A stretch of 64,000 nucleotides of DNA from Biomphalaria glabrata (taxonomy: Eukaryota > Mollusca > Gastropoda > Planorbidae): positions 28,838,179 through 28,902,178 of the forward strand of contig NC_074711.1 in assembly GCF_947242115.1 (NCBI RefSeq), given 5' to 3'. Of this stretch, positions 1 to 16,600 are shown in pieces (position 1 is the stretch's first letter; the number at the start of each line of letters is the position of its first letter). The notes under the pieces are model-generated. The model made no database searches. It was not told where the DNA came from and saw only the letters and a program-made list of their open reading frames with translations. Made by a program: the position numbers and the translations under genes.

Positions 1-879
1 GTTGTGAAACGTGCGTCTGTGTGTGAGTGTGGACTTGCAAATTTCAGTGATAGGCTTGTTGTAAATAAATTTCATTTATAAATAGAAGTGTAAATATTTG
101 TACAAACATAATATTTGTCAAGTGACATAATGGCACACTGTTGTTCCTACATCTGTTCTATCATTCTCTCATTAATTTCATTCTTTCTGTCCTTGCTTTT
201 TTTAAATAATTTCTTTATATCATTTTAACATTTGTAAAAGTATAGTTTTGTTGATTTATATTAATACTTTAGATACTCATTTTTTTATTTTATGAGTATC
301 ATGACAATTATACTTTCAGATCGATGTTTTGTATTACCTGTCTTTGCATTATAGTTTGCCTTAAATTTCCACATGGTGAATTGCCTTAGTTGGTTCATAT
401 TCAACCTGATATGGTTTATATATAGTTCATTTGGTTTATATTTCTAATGTTTGACATATTTATTTGGCGTATGATGTAGATGCATTTTGATTTGACTTTT
501 TTTTTTATAGAATAAATTTAATACAAACTTAAAAATATTTTTTTTATTTCATTTTTTTTTCTGTTTGGAGGATGTCAGGGATTTACAATTTCAAAACAAA
601 GCATAAAACTTAGATTTGATGATAATAATGCACTGTCTTGGATTTCGGGGATTAAGGCTGACCACAGAAACCCATATGTGACCTGCATATTTTGTGACAT
701 CTTATGTAGGATAATAATTTATGTGGTAATCATGGAAGATCTCTAACAGAAGATCTTCTACATATTCTAAAATATCTTTTGGTAAATGGATTTCTTTGAT
801 AAAGAATGGCTATTATTTGTAGGCACATCAACATCTCAAAGTCTTATAGTTAATGATGAAATTTCCCCTTTTTAACCTT
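1..879. other. Unassigned AT-rich sequence
   Basis: No exon, clear repeat end or RNA gene is visible. Several AATAAA-like motifs near the left edge could belong to a gene outside the window, but nothing supports this. Confidence 0.4.
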
Positions 880-1500
880 TGGAAGTAAAACATAAAAATA
901 CTTTTGAACAAGGTTACAAAGACAGTTTGTGTGGAGACACAAACTCAAAATCGGCCCCTGAAGTGGTCCACCCAGGCAGGTAAAAAGGCAGGTTTCAATA
1001 TTTTCAGAAAGAACATTAGAATGAAATTCTATCAAAGACAAATGACAGAGAAGAATGGGGAAAGAAGGTTGACATCTTGTGTGGTGCCACAGCAGACCAA
1101 GGGATAGGTGAAAGTGAAGTTAGATGTGAACCTGGCCTAACTGATGTCTTATAATGAGTATCTAATTGTTTTGTAAAGGGACAATCTCTTATTCCTCAAG
1201 AAAAAAAACATTTCATTTAGTAACGTGATCTATTGTTTTTGCAGCATATTGTAGTTCACGCGAACTATGAAAAACTACTTATTAATTGTCTTAAATTATG
1301 TCCAACTTATATGCATACTAAATAGATTTTTTCTCTTTAAAAAAAAGTAAATATTTTTTTGTGTAAATCTAGTAGTTAGTATAACAGAACTTACTTAACT
1401 TAGCAATACCAATGTACGCAAAAATTTTGTTTTAGACAAAAAATCTAAAACCGTTTGCATAAATGTGCTAAACATATGGTGCATGGTCATCTCCCCTACT
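880..1500 (+). mobile_element. 3' end of a non-LTR retrotransposon (copy 1 of a pair)
   Basis: From about 1018 this stretch is a diverged copy of 57720-58165: both hold AATGAAATTCTATCAAAG, the CTTGTGTGGTGCC block, a GGCCTAACTGATGT block and a long shared 3' tail down to TCATCTCCC. The longer copy at 57536 shows the reverse-transcriptase C-terminal segment, which identifies the family as a LINE. This copy is 5'-truncated. Confidence 0.6.
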
Positions 1501-1761
1501 TAGGAGCCTCTCGTGTTTGTTACTATTAATAGTGAATAGTTGTAAAAGTGGTGTATTTTTATGAAAAAACTGCTTGCATAAGTGATTTAAAAAATTAGAT
1601 TTTTCGGTTTCAGAAAAGAAAAAAAAGTAGCCATTGCATCAGAACATTGAATGGTCTAAAATATGATGTCGGACTTTCACTATCTTTTCTAAACGGGACA
1701 GACATTCCACACAAAACTAATAGCGTCTTTTCCCCTTTCGGGGCCAGCTAAAAAAAAAAAG

Positions 1762-1962
1762 CTTATACAAAATGTGATTGTATCAGTTAGTTTGGATCAG
1801 TCATGCAATTAATTTTGTAATAGATCTAGACCGACAACAACAAAAAAAATGTGTTTGTTTAGCGCTATTCATGCTTTTAGCTTTCTGACTGCGCTGTCAC
1901 TTATCTGTTGGGAAAAGGGGAAGAAAGAAATGGATATCAGGGTGAATTTTTCTGTATTCGCT
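1762..1962 (+). repeat. Dispersed repeat, 3' portion (shared with 53106-53365)
   Basis: TTATACAAAATGTGATTGTATCA through TAGATCTAGACC, TTTAGCGCTATT, ATGCTTTTAGCTTTC and GGATATCAGGGTGAATTTT are shared in the same order with 53106-53365. The unit is non-coding. The five copies in this window suggest a MITE or SINE family, but I could not define inverted ends or a promoter. Confidence 0.55.
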
Positions 1963-1974
1963 TTTGAAAAGTAT

Positions 1975-2100
1975 TAATAACAATTTTTTTTTTAAAAAAG
2001 GAAAACGACTTGAATTTGAACTCATGGCTCAAGCTGACTTGCTAACCACTCTGCTAGTGCGGAGGTTATGAAAAAAAGTAGATTGTAGGCCTATTAAACC
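1975..2100 (-). repeat. Possible tRNA-derived SINE fragment
   Basis: On the minus strand TAGCAGAGTGGTTAGCAAG (A-box-like) is followed by GAGTTCAAATTC (B-box-like) at roughly tRNA spacing. No conserved SINE body follows, and no cloverleaf with paired arms is evident, so it is called a SINE head rather than a tRNA gene. Confidence 0.35.
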
Positions 2101-3253
2101 CTTTTGGGCATGGACAAAAACGAGGAGCTTAAACTTAGCTTAGGTGACTTAGGCGTGACAGTCTCGTTTTGGACCGTCTGTCACGCTTTTCATAAAAATT
2201 CCGGGCGGAATGGCCAATGTCCCGCTTTCATAAAAAAAAAAGTTGTCAATGTTACGCTTTTATTTTAAAATCTTTGAACTTTAAAGTGACCACCTTTCGT
2301 CATCTTCTTCTTGGTCCTTAGTCCGTATGTTCACTACCTAGCAAACTCCTTTGTTAAAGGCACGAGTAATGTTTATTCTTTACAACACCCTGCCTTCCAG
2401 CAGCAACACGTTTTCTTTCGACTCTTGGAGTGTTGTTCTTTTTTAAAAAGCCAATTCGTCGATTTAGAATAGAGCAAAATTCGGGCTATGGAAAGACCAA
2501 GTGGTTAGCTCTGAAGCCTTCAGTGAATTAAATTATATCCTGCTTTGAAATCATATTTCTTTTCACAAGAGAAGTGTCCCACCATAATCGAAAGCTTCTT
2601 TGAAAACCCTTGTGCATTTTGAACATAGCGTTATGGTTATATTCTATGCAGACGTATTTTTTTTTTTTTATCGATGAACAGAATGCTAGTGCTCTTGTAG
2701 TATCTTCTGCCATTAACGGATTGGTTCAGAAATGAAAGAAAAGAAGCGTGAAAACTTGAATAGGTTCTTACTCGACAAAGTACGCATGGGTGACGCGAGG
2801 AAAAAAAAGTGATGTAGCAGCGACAATAGTAAACTCTTATGAAAATTATTCCGCGTACCAGGTATTTCAGAGAGATAATTTAGCGGCCTATTCAACAGGT
2901 AAACACTTTCAGATGGATCGCACATAAAGATGTTCTATCTTTAACATTGTGTGTAAATTGTAAGTGTACATTATTCTGATGCAATGCAATAATGTCAAAG
3001 TTGATGAATGAAATATTGCTAAAAAAAAATCTGAGCCTGTTCTTTTTACGTCCCTTGATCGACATGTGTCCCGCTTTGGCTCCCACAAATATCTGGTCAA
3101 CCTTGTTTGAACAAGGATACCACAAATTCTGGTGACAAAAACCGATTCCAATTATAGATATCTACTACATTGTGGGTCATTGCACAGAATTGGTTAACAG
3201 CTTTCCCGTCTTCTTATTTGCTACAACATGGATTCATTGCCAACTAGAAATGT
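2101..3253. other. Unassigned sequence
   Basis: Only short open frames without recognisable domains. The part near 2150-2270 has a slightly higher GC content and short internal echoes (GTCACGCTTTTCATAAAAA-type), perhaps an old repeat. Nothing else can be supported. Confidence 0.35.
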
Positions 3254-4440
3254 GTGCTCTTGGAGATTTGGGGTTGCTTATCTTATATGTTACAGACGCC
3301 ACTTCAATTTAAAAAAAAAAAAAGATTAGTTCCTACGCGTGTGCCTAGATCAATCTATTTATACATGTTAATCAATGCCTTAAACTCTGCCAAGTCGCTG
3401 CTTTTCCTGGCTGATTCAGGCAACCCATTCCATTCTCTAATGGCATTGGGGAAGAAGAAACACTTGTGCGAATTTGTTCTAGCGTATGGAATGAGAAATT
3501 TGCCTCTATTTTTGTGTCTTTCTGAGTATTTTATTAGGTTTTGTTTTTCTATTAGTAAATTATGATTTAGGTTTTTATGTATTAGGTAGGCTTGTAGATA
3601 CTTTTATTCTTCTTTCGTGAAGTGTCTCTAAGTTTAGTGATTTTACTAAAGGTTTTACTCTAATCAAATTAGAATATTCGTTTGACATAAATATCTCTGC
3701 TCTATTTTGTATTTGTTCTAGTTTCTTTGTTTTCTTGAGTTAAGGATGATGCAAACCGATGATGCATATTCTAATATTGGCCTAACTAAAGTTAAATAGC
3801 ATTTTTGTTTTATGTTCTTGTTTGATTTGTAAAAATTTCTTTTAGTTAACCTAATCTTTTGCTGGATTTTTTAAAATAATTTCATCAATATGGGGATTTC
3901 ATAACTTTTCATTTATTAGTACAAAATATCTGAGTTTTTAGTCTGTGTGACTGGTTTACCAGGAATAAAGTAAGTAGTTTTTGTTTTAGTTTTTTTGTTA
4001 CTCATAATAAACTGGCATTTTTCTGGGTGAAAAAGACACTGTAATTTGATTCCCATTTCTATAATTCTTCTTGAAAAATTTCAGTATCTTGTGTAGTTTT
4101 TATTGTTCTATTTATTAAGTAATCATCAGCAATTAATGACTTTTGTTCCTGTAAATAAGAAACAGTTGTGGGTCTAAGAATTGTTCCTTGAGGTACACCT
4201 GAGTTTACTATTATTGGTGTTGATTTGGAGCCATTTATTACAGATTGTTCTCTTCCCATTAGAAAATCATGAATCCATTGATGTAATGAACCATTAACAC
4301 CAAAGTATTTTAGTTTTTTAAGCAGGCTAGGGTTGTGAATTTTGTCGAAAAGTCATATAAAATTGAATCTACTCAGAAATATTAAGCAGAATATTAATAC
4401 TGACATTAAAATCTCTTCAACCTCATCTAAGTCATTAATT
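3254..4440 (-). mobile_element. Truncated non-LTR retrotransposon (CR1/jockey-like) 3' part
   Basis: On the minus strand 4059-4259 encodes reverse-transcriptase motifs: NSGVPQGTI (domain 4) and a degraded catalytic box IADDYLINRTI. Downstream, near 3380-3480, comes the element's C-terminus with NAIREWNGLPESARKSSDLAEF. Frameshifts and stops make it a relic. Homologous tails occur at 11135-11270, 13270-13560 and 62390-62845, which show the same ending around GATTAACATG. Confidence 0.75.
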
Positions 4441-4612
4441 AAAAAAAAATTTATACAAAAGTTACAATCTCAATAAACTATTCTGAAACAAAATATTTTC
4501 TAGTAACATTTGTAACTTACACATTTATGTAGCTTTTTCATGTAGGATTCTGAGGGCAAGTTTTCACATTATAAAAGGGTCCCCTGGTCAAAAAAGTTTG
4601 GAGAACCACTTG
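4441..4612. mobile_element. Possible hAT element end
   Basis: The right edge reads AAAGTTTGGAGAACCACTTG, close to the widespread hAT terminus (CAGTGGTTCTCAAACTTTTT on the other strand). I found no matching left end, so at most a fragment is present. Confidence 0.3.
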
Positions 4613-4799
4613 GCTATAGGATCACATTAGCAAAAATATTAATAATAATCATTTAATTATCTATTTTTGACTAAAGTGATATATGAAAAATCACCAATTT
4701 TCTAACAATTTATCAGGCCTTACTAAATTGGGATTCTCTAGCTCTCAGAAAAAAAAAAAAAAGACTCATTTTGTTAAAATATTAGATGTTAAAGAAAAG

Positions 4800-5175
4800 T
4801 AACACAGAAGTTTATTATATAACAAGTTTATTTACATTGGACAAATATTCAGTTTTACTAATCGCAAACAAAATGTATGTACATCAGCAGATCCAGTCAG
4901 CAGTGTGGTCATATTTAGTGCACTACTTGTGTAGTTATCATGTCAACATTTTTATTCTTAGTTAGTACCTCATAAAGGTGTAACATAAATAATGATCTAC
5001 AATTTAGTTACAAATATACATATCATTTTGTACAGTACTTGTGACATATGCATTATTTGCTTAACAGTTATTTACAGAAAACTATAAAAACAAGTGTTGA
5101 ATTTTGGTGGAAGAGATTGGCTTATGTTTGTACATTGACACCAGCAGATTTGAAAATCTTTTATAATGCACCAGC
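4800..5175 (-). other. Possible alternative last exon and 3' UTR of gamma-tubulin
   Basis: On the minus strand a pyrimidine-rich acceptor ends at 5176 and is followed by GCTGGTGCATTATAA. A CAG/GTACAT donor inside the last gamma-tubulin exon (exon end 6506) joins it in phase, changing the C-terminus from QVH to QAGAL with a stop at 5161-5163 and giving a 455-residue protein. Two AATAAA signals on the minus strand at about 4828-4833 and 4811-4816 would end the transcript near 4800. A separate AATAAA near 6428 could serve the unspliced form. Both isoforms are predictions; I lean towards the spliced one because acceptor, stop and poly(A) signals line up. Confidence 0.55.
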
Positions 5176-5439
5176 CTGAAATTAAAAATAAAAATCAATA
5201 GCAAAACAAAAAAATTTTGAAAATGTTCTCAATTTTAGTTTTATCACATTTGTTTATAAAAGTAAGATTAGATTTATTATTAACTAAGAATGTAATATTT
5301 TAATTGATTTCTGAAACATAAAAAAAAAACATAAGCATGCACTTGGCATGTTTCTATTGAAGAATTAAAATTTTGACCCAGAGCTTGTAAAAAATTATTG
5401 CCCTATAACTTCTACAAGCTTTTGTTGCAATGGCAGAGA

Positions 5440-6175
5440 TTTTCAATTTGAGAATATCAGTGTTCAGGGTTCTAATTGGCCTACTCTGCAATTCTGACAC
5501 ATGTCATATATATCAATTAGACTTATCAGCAGTCTTTGGTACATGTGGTGTAATACAAAGATCAGTGCTAGGCCTGGAGCTTTTTAATATGTTCACATAA
5601 CCACACAGCAATATTACAGAACCAACCACTTTATATTGCTTGTCAACAAATTTATGATTCCTAAGTTTACTCAGAGCTTTCATATTTGGCAACCAAAGTG
5701 AATGAAGCTGTCACCAATATGTGCATAAAGCTAGTAAATGAGATGAAAGAAAATTATGAAAGTAGAAAGTTCAGACTCATTATTACAAATAGCAAGGTTC
5801 TCAAAGTTGGCAAAGTCCATTTAACTTTTGATTCACAGATAGGTTAGTTAGCTCTGAAAGAGTTGCATTGATTAGGTCAGATCTGACCACACAAGTTTTT
5901 AAAAAGAGCCAGCAAAGAAGCTTGCTGAGGCTTTCATACTTTCCTGAACCAACTTCTGCAATAATGTTCTAGTGGCTATACCTGATGAGTAAGTTGCCAA
6001 GCTGCAGTATGTTCAAGTTCTTCACAGATAGTTCTCACAAGTCAAAGTGCAACTCTGCTAATGCACTCATGTGCACACCCCCCATTAGAACAAGAATAGA
6101 GTACAAAGTGCAATACTTTTTAGTAGCGTTTCTACTTGTACCTTACAGTACTAATCAATTAATATATCGCCCTTG
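5440..6175 (+). mobile_element. Highly decayed LINE reverse-transcriptase relic
   Basis: Broken plus-strand frames resemble a LINE: GVIQRSVLGLELFN around 5550 (compare GVPQGSVLGPLLF), then a degraded TTLYCLSTNL where an ADD box is expected, and CTPPIRTRIEYKVQYF near 6080-6120 like a LINE C-terminus. Many stops and frameshifts; it lies in the possible terminal intron of gamma-tubulin. The identification is tentative. Confidence 0.4.
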
Positions 6176-6496
6176 ACGCAAAAAAAACAAACAACAAACC
6201 ATTAATTAATAGACCACAAGCAGACAATGGCTTTGTCTGCATTAGATGCGGCTACATCTGGATTTGAGGTGATGCGAAATACTGCACTCATCCTTAATAT
6301 CCATAATCTTTGGAATCAAAGACAATGCCTTATAAATCAATGTATTGCTCTTTATCTTCAAAATAACTCTGATATAAACTTTCTAAAATGAATTCACATA
6401 TAAAATCTAAAGGAATAGAAAAGAGAATTTATTAACTGGTTACAATGAAAGGATGAAGATGGAGAAGCTTGGGACATCAACCTGTGCAATTTTATA

Positions 6497-12303
<5,807 letters not shown>

Positions 12304-13658
12304 ACTTGAGAATTTTAATACAGTGATAGCGTCTATAGAAACATGTAAAGTTATTACTTTCAAACATTGGGCTCCAAAAGTTGTTCTTGGTAGAATCAAG
12401 ATACAACACCACTTTATCAATATTTATTCTTAGATCGAGATTCTTATCTAATGTTTTAAAATCTAAATGACTTTTAGATCTGTATTCTATAACCTTTAAA
12501 TCATTAACGTTATATCTGAGGAAACATCTTGTACAGATGTAATTATAAAATATTTTTTCTTAAATTAAATATTTTTAAATGTTAAATATTTCAAAAATAA
12601 TTAACAGGGAATAGATCTAGATCTAGATAATACACAGAAAATGGTTGGGCTTATTTGATTGTAGATCTATAGCTGTTCCGCACAAAATAACTAATATTAT
12701 ACAAATAAATTAAATGTTATTAAATGTTATCATTCAGTTATAACATTTAGATCTAATAATGCAATGAGAAATTTTGTTTTTGTTTTTCAATGTAGACCAA
12801 GAGTTTACAATTTTTAAATGCCCTAATAAAGACAGAGACAACTGCTGTTAATATAGTTGTTTTATATTATTGAAACTGTCTTAAAATAATTATTAATGGA
12901 ATGCGTACCTCATGAGCCCTCTTTTTTTTTTTTTTTGCGTGGAATGAAAATTAATATCAAACTTAGCAAAACTACAATTAAGTTGCTTTAAATTTTTAAA
13001 AATCAAATAATTGAATTTGCAAGACGCAATCTGTCCAATCCTAGTTATAGGACCTATTCTAAAATCTAAATTTAGAGGTCTAGGTCTATGGCTCTATGCC
13101 CTATGGTATAATTTTATTAATGTGTCAATAAATGTGGATATTTGTGAATCATGACAGTATAATTTACATTAAAAAAATATTGCATTTATGAAGAAAAATG
13201 GAAGTCATCTATTATTAGACGCCAGCCATTTTGGACTTTCCCTAAATTTGTATCTTATCTTATACTTATATTTAATACAGACGTTACTTCAAAAATAAAG
13301 ATGATTACGTCACGTCCTACGCGTCATGCATCTAGTTATGCATGTTCACAATGACTTAAATTCTGCCAAGTCACTGGTTTTCCTGGCTGGCTCAAGTAAC
13401 CCATTCCATGCTCTAATACAGCCAGAAAAAAATATTTTTGAATAAATGCTGTCTTTTTTTATTTTTATTGATCGAGTAGTATTTCTCGTAATAAAAGAGT
13501 TGGCATCTTTATTACCCATAGTTCTTGTTAATTTTGATGTAAACAACAATAAACCTTAAGAATGTCATCGACGATATTAAGTTGTAGACTGAAATAATTT
13601 AAATATCTTGAGAAATCTAAATTTGTAATATTGAAAGATTTCGTTCTGAAAGACAACC
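12304..13658. promoter_or_regulatory. Head-to-head intergenic region of gamma-tubulin and RETREG
   Basis: This 1.35-kb AT-rich interval separates the two divergent start codons and must hold both promoters and 5' UTRs. I see no convincing TATA box or CpG-rich core. A LINE tail at 13270-13560 occupies the RETREG-proximal part, leaving about 100 bp between it and the RETREG start codon. The rest is AT-rich with short TAGATCT runs. Confidence 0.5.
13270..13560 (-). mobile_element. 3' tail of the CR1/jockey-like LINE
   Basis: On the minus strand the frame 13346-13549 encodes a LINE C-terminus (IRAWNGLLEPARKTSDLAEF), colinear with 3380-3480. It sits about 100 bp upstream of the RETREG start codon, in the divergent promoter region, and may have supplied or displaced promoter sequence. 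Confidence 0.7.
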
Positions 13659-16600
13659 ATGACGAATTCAAATGTAAATAATGAAGATGAAACAGTCAGA
13701 TGTTGGGAAAAGAAGTTAACATTTTTTCTTGGTCCCTATGAAACAGTTATAATGAAACTTCAAAGTCTGCTAGTCTGGGAAAATCCATTTAGAAGTGCTA
13801 TTCTCTTTACACTTTTCCACATTATATTTTGGTTAGTAAAGATCTAGATTCTAATTCTAGTCATATTCTAGAATTTAGATCTATACATCTGTCTAGATTT
13901 TAGATATATAATATTAATAACAACAATGTTACAATCAATATAATAATATTTTAATATATATATAGTAGCTTCTTATATTTTGGAAACCCCATCAAATTCT
14001 CCTTCAATGAACGGGTCGCTTTTTTTGTTTGTAATTCATTTGTTTTTATGTTTGGAGCAAAAATCAACGTTTCGGGACTGCGAATGTCCAATTTTAGATA
14101 AGTTCCGGTAATTTTGTTCCGTTTTTCCAAAGCAGATGGCAGTTTTTTAGATTCTCGGTAACCATGTATGTAAAGCTGTTGTTTTAACCTCCCCCGGCAA
14201 TTCATACCCATATAAGGGATGAAGGCTATATTATGAGCCTGTTTGATCGTAGGCTGATGGGCATATCAAAATAAGCTTCCAAACATCTTTAGAAAGACAT
14301 TCCAATCACATTTATACCGTTAGCTGTTAAATAAAATTTAATAAGGGGGTGTACAACGAATAATAATGAATTCAGCTCATTCTCCTTCATTGAACACAGC
14401 AAAATCGTAATAAGAAATATTATTGGGATTAATAAATCTATGATTTTTTCAATGAATAAGCTTGACCTAGATCGAGATGTCTATAATATATAATTTATGA
14501 ATGAAAGAAAAAGTGCGGGCTGCTAATTTGAAGCCAGAGACCATGCCCACTGCAGGTGATCACTCCAGATGAGCTGGCAGTGAGGAGAAGTATACACTCA
14601 CCTTGTAGTGTCACAAACTATCCAACAGGCAGTGGAGGGAAGGGGGAGAGAGTCATGAAAAGAATTATAAGCATCTTTGGGAGGGAGGGGGGTGTTAATG
14701 TGTCACAAAACGAACATCCAACTTATGAAAACAAGAAGAGGGTCCTTGGATGGCAATTAAAAGATAGACAGAGGAAATACATGTAGCCAATGTAGCCTAG
14801 TTGAAAATATCTTATTTATTAAATTATAATAATTAATTTATCGATATATAATCTATATAGATTTATTTCTGTCTGTTTCTACACATAGATTACATAGGTA
14901 TATAAATAATAAACTATAAACGATATATATATATATATATATATATTCTATATAGATCTATATTCTATAATATTATAGAGTTAGAGAGAGAGAGAGACAG
15001 AGAGAGAGTATATGAGGAAATAGACTATAAATACATATTGCAAAAGTGAATCTACTTCTTTTAATAAAATCTAAAAAAAATTAAGTAACACAGATATAAT
15101 TTATTAGCAATTACATAGTGGTGTACAATGACGGTGCTCACTGTCCAATTGAGGAGAAAGCCCAAAAACTGCGTTCAATATAGGAGCATGAAGTGACCCA
15201 CTTTATTTTAAAATAAAATCTTGACTATGAGTGGTAATACAAAGGAATACAGCTATTTTTATAGTCCTTTAGTTGCAGAATAAGAATCTGCTTTCAGTTT
15301 TTTTTGTAAGTTAAACCATCACCAAATAAAAAAATATAATAAAAATTTGACCTAGTTCCCGTAAGTCGGTGTTCAGGTATAAGAATCTACTATATATTAT
15401 TATTAGAGTAAAGGATGGTTGTCGGACACCCGGGTTTCGTCTCGCATATCTCGCATATCGGCCACCTGGATGTATTACTATTATTATTAAATCTTCTTTA
15501 TTTGAATGTTTACTACCCAACTTCCGCATAAATATTGCGCATGGACTATTTTGTCACACTTCCCACACGTACAGCTCCCTTTTATATTGAGAGAAAGTAA
15601 TTTTATCTGGGGTCAAAGTAGACTACTGTAAAACTTAGCTTTTTTTCTCCCAAGGGGAAGAACGAGAAAGGGTCTGGAGCTAAGACTATTTTTAAGCCCC
15701 TAGATTCATTAGCCAATTAAAACCCAGATATAATGCTTCTAAATAGACACTAGAAACAGATAAATTGTACAACCCAGACTCTCCTTTCCCACTTAAACAT
15801 GTAAATAGGGGGTGGCCAACAAGTTTTACCTTTTCTGAATAAGAAAACATATCGTCATATGACGCTAGTCATCAAAGGGAAATAACTTGACACAGTACAT
15901 ATGGGGAAATAAACAAATTGTTATTGTTTTTTTTTTTTAAACATTTACAAGAATAATTTTGTTGTTTGTTAAAATAATATAGTACAAAATGTATATTTAA
16001 GTTATGTATGTGTTCTTGTGTGTGTTTGTTACATGTTTCACAAAAAAAAATTTGTAACATATTTATAAAAAAAAAAGTTAATGTGGTGTATGCAAAACGT
16101 ATAACCTGATGTGAAGAGGGGTAGGTTGGGTTTTCTGAGTTGTTGGCCGGTTTGGAGATTTATCGGACACTTCAAAGGAAATAGATGTCTTCTATATATT
16201 AAACATGTTATTATTAAGACATTTCATCCTTAATTTTATTATTCTGTACATTAGCGCAACGACACAAGCCATATTATCACTTTTCCCACGCTCCACGCTT
16301 TCATTCTCGGCTGGTAACTGAGGTCACACCATGGCCACTACTTTGGGCCTAGCCTAGCTGGTTGCGCTAGGGGAAAAAATCGCCTCTATTGGGGGGGAGA
16401 AGAGGAGGAGTATTCTCTCTAGTCTACCTACGGGGCACTTTTTTTCCCCCGTAGCCCAGCTCCACTAGCGCAGTGCGTGCCTGTCTCACCTTAGCCTTTT
16501 TGGTACCAGTCAGATAATTGCTAGTCTTTGCTCTCTCTCTCACCTTTTTTTTTTTAGAGCGTGTAATGGTATGCTTAAGAGACGTGGAAAAAAGGGAAAG

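Noticed and set aside
13951-14211. Minus-strand open frame of 86 codons in RETREG intron 1
   Set aside because: No recognised similarity, no splice context or poly(A) support; probably a transposon remnant or chance.
14556-14786. Plus-strand frame of 76 codons in RETREG intron 1
   Set aside because: Composition is unlike the host exons and nothing resembles a known family.
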